Below, in pieces: positions 54,483-63,202 of a DNA stretch of 64,000 nt. The stretch is from Prauserella flavalba (lineage in GTDB: Bacteria; Actinomycetota; Actinomycetes; Mycobacteriales; Pseudonocardiaceae). Each line of letters starts with the position of its first letter. Positions within the stretch are counted from its first letter, which is position 1. The stretch is taken from contig NZ_MASU01000014.1 of the NCBI RefSeq assembly GCF_003202235.1, positions 62,001-126,000 on the forward strand, written 5' to 3'. A model generated the notes under the pieces. It was not told the DNA's origin. It made no database searches and was given only the letters and a program-made list of their open reading frames with translations. A program made the translations under genes and the position numbers.

Positions 54483-54815
54483 ATGCCAGTGACCCAGGCA
54501 AGGAGCGAGCAGCTCGTGGAGATCGACTTCGAAGCACTACGGCCGAGGCTCGTAGCGTTGTGCGAGGAGTACGGCATCGCCGAGCTCGCCGTCTTCGGGT
54601 CGGCGGCACGGGGCGAGCTGGAGCCGGCCAGCGACATCGACATCCTCTATGTGCGGGCCTCCGGCAACGACCTCGGCATGCGCTATTTCGATCTTCAGGA
54701 CGCTCTGGCCGAGCTGTTCGGCAGGCCGGTCGACCTGGTGCCCAAGGATGGGCTGCACTGGGTCGTGCGCGACGAGGTGCTCGCCGAGGCGAGGGAACTC
54801 TATGCCGCGGCGTGA
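54483..54815 (+). CDS. MNT-type minimal nucleotidyltransferase (antitoxin-like)
   Basis: The 110-residue protein has the polymerase beta-fold signature VFGSAARGELEPASDIDIL (G-S-x10-D-x-D, about residues 38-56). It is typical of MntA antitoxins that AMPylate the HEPN toxin HepT. A start at GTG 54516 with AAGGAG upstream is an alternative to ATG 54483. It overlaps the following HEPN gene by 14 bp, as in HEPN/MNT pairs. Its partner is damaged, so it may now be an orphan. Confidence 0.82.
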   Translation: MPVTQARSEQLVEIDFEALRPRLVALCEEYGIAELAVFGSAARGELEPASDIDILYVRASGNDLGMRYFDLQDALAELFGRPVDLVPKDGLHWVVRDEVLAEARELYAAA

Positions 54816-55159
54816 GGCTCTGTTCGTCGCGGATCTGGTCGACACCGTTCGCGATGTCGGGCTCTTTCTCGAAGGAGCCGATCGAGAACGCTGGATGGCC
54901 GATGATGCTCATCGGCGAGATCGCCGGCGCCGTCTCACCGGAACTACGCGATCGCTACCCGGACGTGCCGTGGCGCCGGATGAGGGGCTTTCGCAACATC
55001 GCTGTCCATCAGTACTTCGCGATCGACTGGGCCGTGGTCTGGCGTATCGCTACTGAAGACGTGCCGAAGCTGGAAGCGCAGGCCATGTCGATCCTGCGCG
55101 GAGAGTTCCCGGACATCGCGGCCCGTTACGAGGAACGGCCGGACGCGCCGACCAGCTAG
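54802..55159 (+). pseudogene. HEPN (HepT-like, DUF86) toxin gene with internal deletion and frameshift
   Basis: The first 35 codons (MPRREALFVADLVDTVRDVG, then EGADRERWMADD) match the start of HepT-like proteins. From about 54893 the similarity continues in the +1 frame (MLIGEIAGAVSPELRDRYP, then the HEPN Rx4H motif in RNIAVHQYF and IATEDVPKLEAQA). By comparison with family members roughly ten residues are missing between the parts. The first frame ends as an 84-residue product with an unrelated tail. The toxin active site is therefore not made as one protein. A sequencing error alone would not explain the missing residues. Confidence 0.75.
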
Positions 55160-55728
55160 CCGACTCCGTGGCCCGGGGTGTCCACGTCGGCGCCATCACC
55201 CAGGTCGCCGCACTCCACCAGGCGGACGTCCGTCCGGCCCGCCAGCCAGCCGCGGGCACCCCGGTCGCCGCTCGCCTGCGCCGCGATGTCCGCCCACCAG
55301 CGCCTGCCGAAGAGCACCGGGTGGCCGGGCACGCCGTCGTACGCCGCCCGCGCGACCACCTCCGGGGTTCCCAGCGCGGCCAGCCTCGCGATCACGTCGG
55401 CGCCTGCCCACGGCAGGTCCACCAGGTGCACGAGCGCCGCGTCCGGCGCCGGGTCGAGACCGGCCAGCGCGGTCAGGCCGGTTCTCAGCGACGCGCCCAT
55501 GCCCTCCGCCCAGTCCGGCGCGACGACCGTGCGCACATGCTCCGGCACGTGGGCACGCGCTTCCTCGGCCCGCGCGCCCAGCACGACCAGCACCGGGTCG
55601 CAGCCGCCCTCGGCGAGCACGCGCACCGCACGCGTCACCAGCGCCTCGCCGTCCAGCTCGGCCAACGCCTTCGGCTTGCCGAACCGCCTGCCCGCACCGG
55701 CCGCGAGCAGCACCCCCGCGACGCTCAC
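55156..55728 (-). CDS. mocA: Molybdenum cofactor cytidylyltransferase / NTP transferase (MocA-like)
   Basis: The 190-residue protein has the nucleotidyltransferase signature VLLAAGAGRRFGKPKAL and VHLVDLPWAGADV. It resembles MocA, which adds CMP to molybdopterin to make the MCD form used by CODH and xanthine dehydrogenase-like enzymes of bacteria. It overlaps the IclR gene by 4 bp at the end of the pca operon, not in the cox cluster, but the cox-type hydroxylase in this window needs such a cofactor. Confidence 0.85.
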   Translation of the reverse strand: MSVAGVLLAAGAGRRFGKPKALAELDGEALVTRAVRVLAEGGCDPVLVVLGARAEEARAHVPEHVRTVVAPDWAEGMGASLRTGLTALAGLDPAPDAALVHLVDLPWAGADVIARLAALGTPEVVARAAYDGVPGHPVLFGRRWWADIAAQASGDRGARGWLAGRTDVRLVECGDLGDGADVDTPGHGVG

Positions 55729-56546
55729 GACACGCGCGCCGGCGAGGTCGGCGACGTCGGCGAGGTCGGCGAGGTCACTGCCAGGTCCGCCTCGATCCGC
55801 TTCGCGGCGGCCAGCAGCGCGGGCAGCAGCTCGCCGCGCACCGACGCGGGCGTGTTGCGGCTCGCGTGCGTGGAGAGGTTGACCGCCGCCACCACGGCAC
55901 CGTCCGCGCCGTGGATCGGTGCCGCGACCGAGCGCAGCCCCTCCTCCAGCTCCTGGTCCACGAGCGCGTAACCGTTGGCGCGCACCGTGTCCAGTTCGGC
56001 CCGCAGGGCGTCGGCCGAGACGATCGTGTGCGACGTCAGCCGCTCGAACGACGCCTTCTCCAGGTATTCGTCCAGTTCGGACTTCGGCAGCCCGGCGAGC
56101 AGCACGTGCCCCATCGACGTCGCGTGCGCCGGGAACCGGGTGCCCACGTTGATCGTCACCGCCATGATCCGCGAGACCGCGACGCGCGCGACGTACACGA
56201 TGTCGGTGCCCTCCAGCACGGACACCGAACTCGACTCGTGCACCTCCGCGGAGAGGCGTTCCAGGTGCGGCTGCGCCACCTCCGGCAGCGACAGGCTCGA
56301 CAGGAAGGCGTAGCCGAGTTCCAGCACGCGCGCCGTCAGCGAGAAGTACTTGCCGTCGGTGCGCACATAGCCGAGGTCCACCAGCGTCAGCAGGAACCGC
56401 CGCGCCGCCGCGCGCGTGAGCCCGGTGACCTTGGCGACGTCACTGAGCGTCAGCGTCGGTGAGCCCGCGTCGAACGCCTTGATGACCGCGAGCCCGCGCT
56501 CCAGCGACTGCACGTGGTGCGCGCCGCGAGTGGCTTCCTCTTCCAT
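55725..56546 (-). CDS. pcaR: IclR family regulator of the pca operon (PcaR-like)
   Basis: The 273-residue protein has an N-terminal winged helix-turn-helix (LTLSDVAKVTGLTRAAARRF, about residues 32-51) and an IclR effector-binding domain (ending LRSVAAPIHGADGAVVAAVN). It is typical of PcaR/PobR-type regulators that respond to beta-ketoadipate or an aromatic acid. It is the ninth gene of the pca operon. It should bind the palindrome upstream of pcaI (see 63203-63244). Its C-terminus is a run of four TSP repeats. Confidence 0.88.
   Translation of the reverse strand: MEEEATRGAHHVQSLERGLAVIKAFDAGSPTLTLSDVAKVTGLTRAAARRFLLTLVDLGYVRTDGKYFSLTARVLELGYAFLSSLSLPEVAQPHLERLSAEVHESSSVSVLEGTDIVYVARVAVSRIMAVTINVGTRFPAHATSMGHVLLAGLPKSELDEYLEKASFERLTSHTIVSADALRAELDTVRANGYALVDQELEEGLRSVAAPIHGADGAVVAAVNLSTHASRNTPASVRGELLPALLAAAKRIEADLAVTSPTSPTSPTSPARVS
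55741..55776. repeat. 9-bp tandem repeat inside the IclR gene
   Basis: Four copies of GGCGAGGTC (one with a base change) encode the repeated Thr-Ser-Pro tail of the regulator. Such a run could change length by slippage without changing frame. Confidence 0.8.
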
Positions 56547-56555
56547 GACGTGACT

Positions 56556-56936
56556 CTAAGGCTCGTCCAGCTCGGCCAGCGTGCGCGACGCGATCCGGTA
56601 CGCCTCGTTGGCCGCGGGCACACCCGCGTAGACACCCGTGTGGAGCAGTACCTCGGAGATCTCCTCCGGGGTCAGCCCGTTGCCGATCGCGGCCCGCACG
56701 TGCATGGCGAGCTCGCCGTGGCAGTGCAGCGCGGTCAGCACGGCGAGGGTGATGCAGCTGCGGGTCTTGCGGTCCAGACCGTCGCGGGTCCAGACCGAGC
56801 CCCACGCCGAACGCGTGATGTAGTCCTGGAAGGGCCTGGTGAACTCGGTCGTGTTCGCCACGGCGCGGTCGACGTGCTCGTCGCCGAGCACCTCGCGGCG
56901 CACCCTCATGCCCTCGGTGTAGGCCTCGTCGCTCAT
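56556..56936 (-). CDS. pcaC: 4-carboxymuconolactone decarboxylase PcaC
   Basis: The 126-residue protein is a CMD-family decarboxylase with RSCITLAVLTALHCHGEL and HTGVYAGVPAANEAYR. It converts 4-carboxymuconolactone to beta-ketoadipate enol-lactone. Here it is separate from PcaD; some actinobacteria have a fused PcaL. It overlaps pcaD by 4 bp and is followed by the regulator gene. Confidence 0.95.
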   Translation of the reverse strand: MSDEAYTEGMRVRREVLGDEHVDRAVANTTEFTRPFQDYITRSAWGSVWTRDGLDRKTRSCITLAVLTALHCHGELAMHVRAAIGNGLTPEEISEVLLHTGVYAGVPAANEAYRIASRTLAELDEP

Positions 56937-57703
56937 CGAACCGCCTTCAGGTGCCCGGTGATCAGCTCGGAGAACCGCTCCGGCTGCTCGACGTTGCCCA
57001 GATGCGCCGCCTGCTCCACGACCTCCAGCCGGGCGCCGGGGATGCCCTTGGCGATCACCTCGCCGTGCTCCTGCGGCGGCGTCGCCGGATCGTCCGCGCC
57101 CGCGATCACCAGCGTCGGCGCGGTGATCTTCGGCAGGTCGGCCACCAGGTCCATCGAACCGATCGCGTGGCAGCACGCCGCGTAGCCGCCCGCAGGGGTC
57201 GCCGCGGTCATGTGGTGGTACTCGCGGCCGAGGTCGGGGTGCGCGACGAGCCAGTCGGCGGTGAACCAGCGGCCGATGCTGCCGTCGGCGATCGCCTCCA
57301 TGCCCTGCGCCCGCGCGTCCCTCGCCCGCTGCTCCCACGACTCCGGCGTGCCGAGCTTGGGCGAGGTGCAGCACAGCACGAGCCCCCCGATCCGCTCCGG
57401 CGCGTGCACGCCGAGCCACATGCCGGTCATGCCGCCCAGCGAGAGCCCCACGAAGTGCGCCCGCTCCACGCCGAGGGTGTCGAGCAGCTCCACGACGTCG
57501 CCGCCGAGCTCGTCGAGCGTGGCGGGATGGTCGGGGACGGGCGTGCGGCCGTGCCCACGCTGGTCGTAGCGCACCACGCGGTACCCGGCCGCCGTCAGCG
57601 GCCCGATCTGCGGGTCCCACATGCTGAGGTTGCTGCCGATCGAGCCGGACAGCACCACGACCTCACCGCCGGGCGGGCCCTCCACCACATGGTTCACCTT
57701 CAC
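56933..57703 (-). CDS. pcaD: 3-oxoadipate enol-lactonase PcaD
   Basis: The 256-residue alpha/beta hydrolase has the nucleophile in HFVGLSLGGMTGMWLG and VRYDQRGHGRT near the N-terminus. It hydrolyses beta-ketoadipate enol-lactone to beta-ketoadipate. It starts with GTG, overlaps the pcaB stop by 4 bp, and overlaps pcaC by 4 bp. Confidence 0.95.
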   Translation of the reverse strand: MKVNHVVEGPPGGEVVVLSGSIGSNLSMWDPQIGPLTAAGYRVVRYDQRGHGRTPVPDHPATLDELGGDVVELLDTLGVERAHFVGLSLGGMTGMWLGVHAPERIGGLVLCCTSPKLGTPESWEQRARDARAQGMEAIADGSIGRWFTADWLVAHPDLGREYHHMTAATPAGGYAACCHAIGSMDLVADLPKITAPTLVIAGADDPATPPQEHGEVIAKGIPGARLEVVEQAAHLGNVEQPERFSELITGHLKAVR

Positions 57704-59037
57704 GACCTCTCCTTCCGCTCCTGATGCGCGGCCAGTGCGCGCTCCACGAACACTCCGGCGCTGCCAAGGTAACCCGAAGGATCGAGCAGCTCCGCGATGC
57801 GTTCCCGGGACAGCCGCTCGCCCACCAGCGGATCCTCCGCGAGCAGGTCGGTCAGCTCTCCCTCACCCGCGAGCGCGCGCCGGCAGCACGCGGTGACGGC
57901 GTCGTGCGCGGCGAGGCGGCCCGTCTCGGCGGCCAGCTCCGTGGTGACCCGCTCGGTGAGCAGCACTCCCCCGCTGCGGTCCAGGTTCGCCCGCATCGCC
58001 TCGGCATCGACGTGCAGCCTTTCGAGGCTCGTGCGCAGCCAGTGGACCGCGGAACCCGTGGTGCGCAGCAGTTCCGTGAGCGGCCGCCACTCCGAGTGCC
58101 ACGCCCCGGCCGCGCGCTGGTGCTCCTGCTCCATCGCCGCGAGCAGGTCGGCGACCAGTCCCGGCGCCTGCTTGGCCGAGGCGAGCGCCGACACCGCCGC
58201 CACGGGGTTGCGCTTGTGCGGCATGGTCGACGAGCCGCCGCTGCCGGGCGGGCCCTGCTCGTGTACCTCGCCGACGTCGGTCTGCGCGAGCAGCACGATG
58301 GCCCTCGCGACGCCGGCCACCGCGCCGGCGGCCTCCCCCAGCGCACCGGCCAGCTCCGCGACGGGCGTGCGGTCGGTGTGCCACGGCAGCACCGGTTCGG
58401 CCAGCCCGAGCCGGGCGCTCAGCGCGATGAGGACGGCGGGTCCGTGCTCACCGAGGGAGGCGAGCGTCCCGGTGGCGCCGCCGAGCTGGGCGGGCAACCG
58501 CAGCGCGGCCAGCCGCTCTCCCGCGTTGCCGAGCGCGGTGAGCCAGCCGGCCGCGGTGAGCCCGAACGTCACCGGGGTCGCGTGCTGCAGCAGCGTCCGT
58601 CCCACTTGGACGGTCGCCGCGTGCTCCTCGGCGAGGCGGGCCGCCGCGTCGGCACACGCGCCGAGATCGGCGAGCAGCGGCGCGAGCGAACGCGTGGCGA
58701 CCAGCATGGCCGCGGTGTCCACCACGTCCTGACTGGTCGCCCCGCGGTGCACGTGCCTGGCCGCCTCACCACCGACGCGGTCGGTGAGCGCCCGCACCAG
58801 CGGGCCCGCCGGGTTGCCGATCCCGGTCGCGGCCCTGCCCAGCTCCGCGACCTCGTAGTCCGCGGGACGGCAGGCCGCACCGATCGCGTCGGCGTGCTCG
58901 CGGCCGATGAGACCGACGTCGGCCTGCGCGGAGGCCAGTGCGGCCTCGAAGTCCAGCATTCCCTTGAGCCACGCGGCATCGCCGGTCTCCTCGCGCACGG
59001 GGCCCGCAGCGAGGACGGGGTCGAACAGCTCAGACAT
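57700..59037 (-). CDS. pcaB: 3-carboxy-cis,cis-muconate cycloisomerase PcaB
   Basis: The 445-residue protein is of the fumarase/argininosuccinase superfamily with the signature GSSTMPHKRNPVAA and HRGATSQDVVDT. It converts 3-carboxymuconate to 4-carboxymuconolactone. It overlaps pcaG by 8 bp upstream and pcaD by 4 bp downstream. Full length. Confidence 0.95.
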   Translation of the reverse strand: MSELFDPVLAAGPVREETGDAAWLKGMLDFEAALASAQADVGLIGREHADAIGAACRPADYEVAELGRAATGIGNPAGPLVRALTDRVGGEAARHVHRGATSQDVVDTAAMLVATRSLAPLLADLGACADAAARLAEEHAATVQVGRTLLQHATPVTFGLTAAGWLTALGNAGERLAALRLPAQLGGATGTLASLGEHGPAVLIALSARLGLAEPVLPWHTDRTPVAELAGALGEAAGAVAGVARAIVLLAQTDVGEVHEQGPPGSGGSSTMPHKRNPVAAVSALASAKQAPGLVADLLAAMEQEHQRAAGAWHSEWRPLTELLRTTGSAVHWLRTSLERLHVDAEAMRANLDRSGGVLLTERVTTELAAETGRLAAHDAVTACCRRALAGEGELTDLLAEDPLVGERLSRERIAELLDPSGYLGSAGVFVERALAAHQERKERS

Positions 59038-59560
59038 CGAAGAACACTGTCTCGCCCTCGCCCTGCAAGCGCACGTCGAACGTGTAGCCGTCCTCGCTCT
59101 TGCGGGCCACGAGCGTGTCCCTGCGCTCCGCGGGTACGGCCGCGAGCACGGGGTCGGCCGCGTTGGCCGCGGTGTTCTCCGGGAAGTAGATGCGGGTGAC
59201 GACGCGGTGCAGCAGCCCGCGCGCGAACACCGACACGTTGATGTGCGGCGCCTCGCCGGGCAGCGCGCCCGGCACCACGGTGAGGATCCCGTACTCGCCG
59301 TCGTCGGTGGTCGGACAGCGGCCGAAGCCGCGGAAGCCCGGCTGGGCGCCGCGCGGGTCGTCGGGGTGGTCGAACCGGCCATGCGCGTCGGCCTGCCACG
59401 TCTCGATCAGCCCATCCGGCACCGGGGTGCCCGCGCCGTCGTAGACCACGCCGCGGATCCACACCGCGCCGGGCGTGCCCTCCTCCACCACCGTGGGGCC
59501 GTCGGCCCAGGGCAGGCCGAGCGCGAGGTAGGGGCCGACCGTCTGCGAAGGCGTGCTCAT
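59030..59560 (-). CDS. pcaG: Protocatechuate 3,4-dioxygenase alpha subunit PcaG
   Basis: The 176-residue intradiol dioxygenase subunit begins MSTPSQTVGPYLALGL and contains LIETWQADAHGRF and INVSVFARGLLHRVVTRIYF. The alpha subunit does not bind iron but completes the active site with PcaH. It follows pcaH by 79 bp and overlaps pcaB by 8 bp. Full length. Confidence 0.95.
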   Translation of the reverse strand: MSTPSQTVGPYLALGLPWADGPTVVEEGTPGAVWIRGVVYDGAGTPVPDGLIETWQADAHGRFDHPDDPRGAQPGFRGFGRCPTTDDGEYGILTVVPGALPGEAPHINVSVFARGLLHRVVTRIYFPENTAANAADPVLAAVPAERRDTLVARKSEDGYTFDVRLQGEGETVFFDV

Positions 59561-59639
59561 CAGTGCTCGTCCTCCTCTGTGTTCCGCGGGACACCCGCAC
59601 CCGGTCGGACTCCGCGAGCGGAGGGGCGAAGATTGTCGC

Positions 59640-60377
59640 TCACTCGTCCTCCTCGTTCTCGAACACCGAGGCCTCACGACCCCGCAACACGATGTCGAAC
59701 TCGAACGCCAGCGCCCACTCGGGCACCGTCCGGCTCAGGTCGAAGCGCGAGATCATGCGGTTGCGCGCCTTCTCGTCCGGCACCGAGTTGAAGATCGGGT
59801 CCTGGGAGAACAGCGGGTCGTCCGGGAAGTACATCTGCGTCACGAGCCGCTGCGTGAACGCCGTGCCGAACACCGAGAAGTGGATGTGCGCGGGCCGCCA
59901 CGCGTTGTCGTGGTTCTTCCACGGGTAGGCGCCGGGCTTGATGGTGGTGAACTCGTACCGGCCCTCGTTGTCGGTGATCGTGCGGCCCACGCCGTCGAAG
60001 TGGGGGTCCACCGGGCACGGCCAGTTGTCCCAGACGTGCTTGTACCGGCCGCCCGCGTTGGCCTGCCAGATCTCGACGAGCGAGTTGGGCACGGGCCGCC
60101 CGTCACCGTCGAGCAGGCGGCCGTGCACGATGATGCGCTGCCCCTGCGGCTCCTCGGGATGCTGCTTCGTCAGGTCGTTGTCGAGCTCGCCCAGCCTGCC
60201 GGGACCGAGCAGGGGCCCGGTGATCTCGGTGAGCTTGTGCGGCAGCAGCACGAGCGGCTGCTTGGGGTGCCGCAGCCCGGTCGACTTGTAGCCGGGCGAG
60301 TCGAGCGGGGGATGTGTCCCCTCCGGGTCCCGCCGGTACCTCGGCAGGATGAGCCCGGACTCCGACAACGCGGTCAT
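59640..60377 (-). CDS. pcaH: Protocatechuate 3,4-dioxygenase beta subunit PcaH
   Basis: The 245-residue protein has the non-haem iron ligands expected of PcaH: tyrosines in GGRYKHVW and GAYPWKN, and histidines in RPAHIHFSVF. It cleaves protocatechuate between the hydroxyl groups, giving 3-carboxymuconate. It lies between pcaF (14 bp) and pcaG (79 bp). AGGGAGG precedes the ATG. Full length. Confidence 0.96.
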   Translation of the reverse strand: MTALSESGLILPRYRRDPEGTHPPLDSPGYKSTGLRHPKQPLVLLPHKLTEITGPLLGPGRLGELDNDLTKQHPEEPQGQRIIVHGRLLDGDGRPVPNSLVEIWQANAGGRYKHVWDNWPCPVDPHFDGVGRTITDNEGRYEFTTIKPGAYPWKNHDNAWRPAHIHFSVFGTAFTQRLVTQMYFPDDPLFSQDPIFNSVPDEKARNRMISRFDLSRTVPEWALAFEFDIVLRGREASVFENEEDE

Positions 60378-60391
60378 GAAACCTCCCTGGT

Positions 60392-61567
60392 TCACGCCTC
60401 GAGGACGACGGCCAGCCCTTGGCCGACGCCGATGCAGATGGCGGCGAGACCCCAGCCGCCGCCCCGGCGGCGCAGTTCGTGCGCGAGCGCGCCGAGGATC
60501 CGCCCGCCGGAGGCACCCAGCGGGTGCCCGATGGCGATCGCGCCGCCGTTGACGTTCACGATCTCCGGGTCCAGCTTGGGCCAGTCGGCGAGGCACGCGA
60601 GCGACTGCGCGGCGAACGCCTCGTTCAGCTCCACCGCCGCCAGGTCCTCCCAGCCGATCCCGGCCCGCTCCAGCGCGATCTCGGCCGCCCGGACCGGGCC
60701 GATGCCGAACACGTGCGGGTCGACCCCCGCGGCTCCGCGGCCCGCGATGCGGGCGAGCTGGGTCACGCCGAGCCGGTCGGCACCGGCCTGGTCGGCCAGC
60801 AGCACCGCGGAGGCACCGTCGTTGAGCGGCGAGGAGTTCCCGGCCGTCACCGTCCCCTGTGGACGGAAGGCGGGCTTGAGCTTCGCGAGCTTCTCCAGGC
60901 TGGAGTCGGGGCGGATGCCCTCGTCGCGGGTCAGCTCCGTCCCGGGCACCGGCACCACGTGGCCGTCGTAGAACCCGGCGTCCCACGCCTTCGCGGCGTT
61001 GCGATGGCTGCGCAGCGCGAACTCGTCCTGCGCCTCCCTGCCGATCCCGTAGCGCTCGGCGAGGATCTCGGTGCTCTCGCCGAGCGAGACCGTCCACTGC
61101 TCCGGCATCTCCGGGTTCACCATTCGCCAGCCGAGCGTGGTGGAGTACATCGTCTCGTGGCCGTTCGGGAACGCCTTGCCCGGCTTGGGCAGCACCCACG
61201 GCGCCCTGCTCATCGACTCGACGCCACCGGCGACCACCACGGACGCGTCGCCGACCGCGATGGTGCGGCTCGCCTGCATGGCGGCGTCGAGGCCCGAGCC
61301 GCACAGGCGGTTCACGGTGCTGCCGGGCACGCTCGTCGGCCACCCGGCGAGCAGCGCGGCCATGCGCGCGACGTTGCGGTTGTCCTCGCCGGCCCCGTTC
61401 GCGTCGCCGAGGAGTACCTCGTCGACGGCCGAGGGGTCGAGGTCGGCGCGCCGCACGAGCGCGCTCAGCACGTGCGCGGCGAGGTCGTCGGGCCGCACCC
61501 CGGACAGGGCGCCGCCGTAGCGGCCGAAGGGCGTGCGGACGGCGTCGAGCACGAAGACGTCGTTCAC
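60392..61567 (-). CDS. pcaF: 3-oxoadipyl-CoA thiolase PcaF
   Basis: The 391-residue thiolase has the nucleophilic cysteine in VNRLCGSGLDAA, the histidine in NGGAIAIGHPLGASG and the C-terminal cysteine in AAICIGVGQG. It cleaves 3-oxoadipyl-CoA to succinyl-CoA and acetyl-CoA, the last step of the pathway. It starts with GTG overlapping the pcaJ stop by 4 bp. Full length. Confidence 0.95.
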   Translation of the reverse strand: MNDVFVLDAVRTPFGRYGGALSGVRPDDLAAHVLSALVRRADLDPSAVDEVLLGDANGAGEDNRNVARMAALLAGWPTSVPGSTVNRLCGSGLDAAMQASRTIAVGDASVVVAGGVESMSRAPWVLPKPGKAFPNGHETMYSTTLGWRMVNPEMPEQWTVSLGESTEILAERYGIGREAQDEFALRSHRNAAKAWDAGFYDGHVVPVPGTELTRDEGIRPDSSLEKLAKLKPAFRPQGTVTAGNSSPLNDGASAVLLADQAGADRLGVTQLARIAGRGAAGVDPHVFGIGPVRAAEIALERAGIGWEDLAAVELNEAFAAQSLACLADWPKLDPEIVNVNGGAIAIGHPLGASGGRILGALAHELRRRGGGWGLAAICIGVGQGLAVVLEA

Positions 61568-62340
61568 TTGCCCGCCTCCTTCAGTGCCCGCAGGGTGGCC
61601 AGCTCGGCCTCGCTGGGCGGGGCCGTGCGGGAGAGGTCGGGCGAGACCTTCAGGTCCCAGCCGGTCGCCTCCCGCACCTGCTCCACCTCGACGCCCTCGT
61701 GCAGCTGGCTCAGCACCAGCTCGGAGGTCTCCGGGTCGGGACGCAGGATGCCGAGGTCGGTGATCACCAGCGTCGGGCCCGCGCCACGCAGGCCGAGCCG
61801 CTCGCGGTCGCCCTTGCCGGAGCCGTGGCCAACCGAGGTCACGAAGTCGACCCTGTCCACGAAGCTGCGCTTGCTCTGCCGCACCACCACGAACACCTCG
61901 CGGCACGACGCGGCGATCTCCGGGGCGCCGCCCGCACCGGGCAGGCGCACCTTCGGGTTGGCGTAGTCGTCGCCGATCACGGTGGTGTTGATGTTGCCGA
62001 ACTTGTCCAGCTGGGCGGCGCCGAGGAAGCCGACGTCGATGCGGCCGGGCTGGAGCCAGTAGTTGAACACCTCGGGCACGCTGATCACGGCGTCGGCGGT
62101 CTCGGCGAGGATTCCGTCGCCGATCGACGCGGGCAGGCGGTCCGGTTTGGACCCGAGCGTGCCCGACTCGTAGATCAGCACCAGGTCCGGCGCGTGCGTG
62201 CGGCGCGCGAGGTTCGCGGCGGTGGACGGCAGGCCGATGCCGACGAAGCAGCGCTGCCCGTCGCCGAGGGCCCTGGCCGCGGCGATGGACATCATCTCGT
62301 CGGAGGTGTACGTCTGCTGCGCTTCGGTCGTCGCGGTCAC
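61564..62340 (-). CDS. pcaJ: 3-oxoadipate CoA-transferase beta subunit PcaJ
   Basis: The 258-residue subunit carries the catalytic glutamate of CoA transferases in LIYESGTLGSK. With PcaI it moves CoA from succinyl-CoA to beta-ketoadipate. It starts with GTG and overlaps pcaI and pcaF by 4 bp each. Full length. Confidence 0.93.
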   Translation of the reverse strand: MTATTEAQQTYTSDEMMSIAAARALGDGQRCFVGIGLPSTAANLARRTHAPDLVLIYESGTLGSKPDRLPASIGDGILAETADAVISVPEVFNYWLQPGRIDVGFLGAAQLDKFGNINTTVIGDDYANPKVRLPGAGGAPEIAASCREVFVVVRQSKRSFVDRVDFVTSVGHGSGKGDRERLGLRGAGPTLVITDLGILRPDPETSELVLSQLHEGVEVEQVREATGWDLKVSPDLSRTAPPSEAELATLRALKEAGK

Positions 62341-63167
62341 TTCCCCGTCACCTCCGAGTCCGTCCTGTCGAACACCTTCTCGCGAAGCCAGTCCTCGAAC
62401 GAGTCCCTCTTTCGCCCAATGGAATCCCAATGCTCGTAGTAGGCGTTGTCGCGGTCGTAGTAACCCTGCGCGTACGAGGGGTGGGCGCCGTGCGGCACCT
62501 CGGCGACGCAGGTGACCGCCCAGCTCGGCAGGACCAGCTGGCCGGGAACGGGCTCCAGCTCGTCCACGACCTCCTCCACGGTCACCAGGCTGCGCTTGGC
62601 GGCGAGCACCGCCTCCTTCTGGACGCCGACCAGGCCCCAGATCTGGACGTTGCCGGCGCGGTCGGCCCGCTGCGCGTGGATGATCGAGACGTCCGGGTTG
62701 AGCGCGGGCACGGCGGCGAGCTGCTCCCCCGTGAACGGGCAGGTGATCTGCTTGATCGTGTCGGTGTGCTTGGGCAGGTCGGTGCCGGAGTAGCCGCGCA
62801 GCACCGCGAACGGCAGCCCGGAGGCACCGGCGACGTAGCGGTTGGCCATACCGGCGTGGCTGTGCTCCTCGATCTCCAGCGGCACGGGCCAGCCGTTCTG
62901 CACGGCGTCGCGGAAGCGGTGCAGCGAGCCGACGCCGGGGTTGCCGCCCCACGAGAAGATCAGCTTCCGCGCGCACCCGGCGCCGATGAGCTGGTCGTAG
63001 ACGATGTCGGGCGTCATCCGCACGAGCGTGAGGTCCCTGCGCCGCTGCCGGATGATCTCCTGCCCGGCCGCGTGCGGGATCAGGTGCGTGAACCCTTCCA
63101 GGGCGACCACGTCGCCGTCATGTACGAGCCTGCCGACCCCCTCGGCAAGCGAAACGATCTCTGCCAC
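62337..63167 (-). CDS. pcaI: 3-oxoadipate CoA-transferase alpha subunit PcaI
   Basis: The 276-residue subunit has DGDVVALEGFTHLIPHAAGQ, similar to the glycine loop of CoA transferase alpha subunits, and FSWGGNPGVGSLHRF. It is the first gene of the pca operon. GTG at 63167 has GAGGTG upstream; a longer start (ATG about 20 bases up) lies next to the operator. Followed by pcaJ with a 4-bp overlap. Confidence 0.93.
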   Translation of the reverse strand: MAEIVSLAEGVGRLVHDGDVVALEGFTHLIPHAAGQEIIRQRRRDLTLVRMTPDIVYDQLIGAGCARKLIFSWGGNPGVGSLHRFRDAVQNGWPVPLEIEEHSHAGMANRYVAGASGLPFAVLRGYSGTDLPKHTDTIKQITCPFTGEQLAAVPALNPDVSIIHAQRADRAGNVQIWGLVGVQKEAVLAAKRSLVTVEEVVDELEPVPGQLVLPSWAVTCVAEVPHGAHPSYAQGYYDRDNAYYEHWDSIGRKRDSFEDWLREKVFDRTDSEVTGK

Positions 63168-63202
63168 GTTGCCACACCTCGTTGTTCGCATTACGCACAC
63201 AA

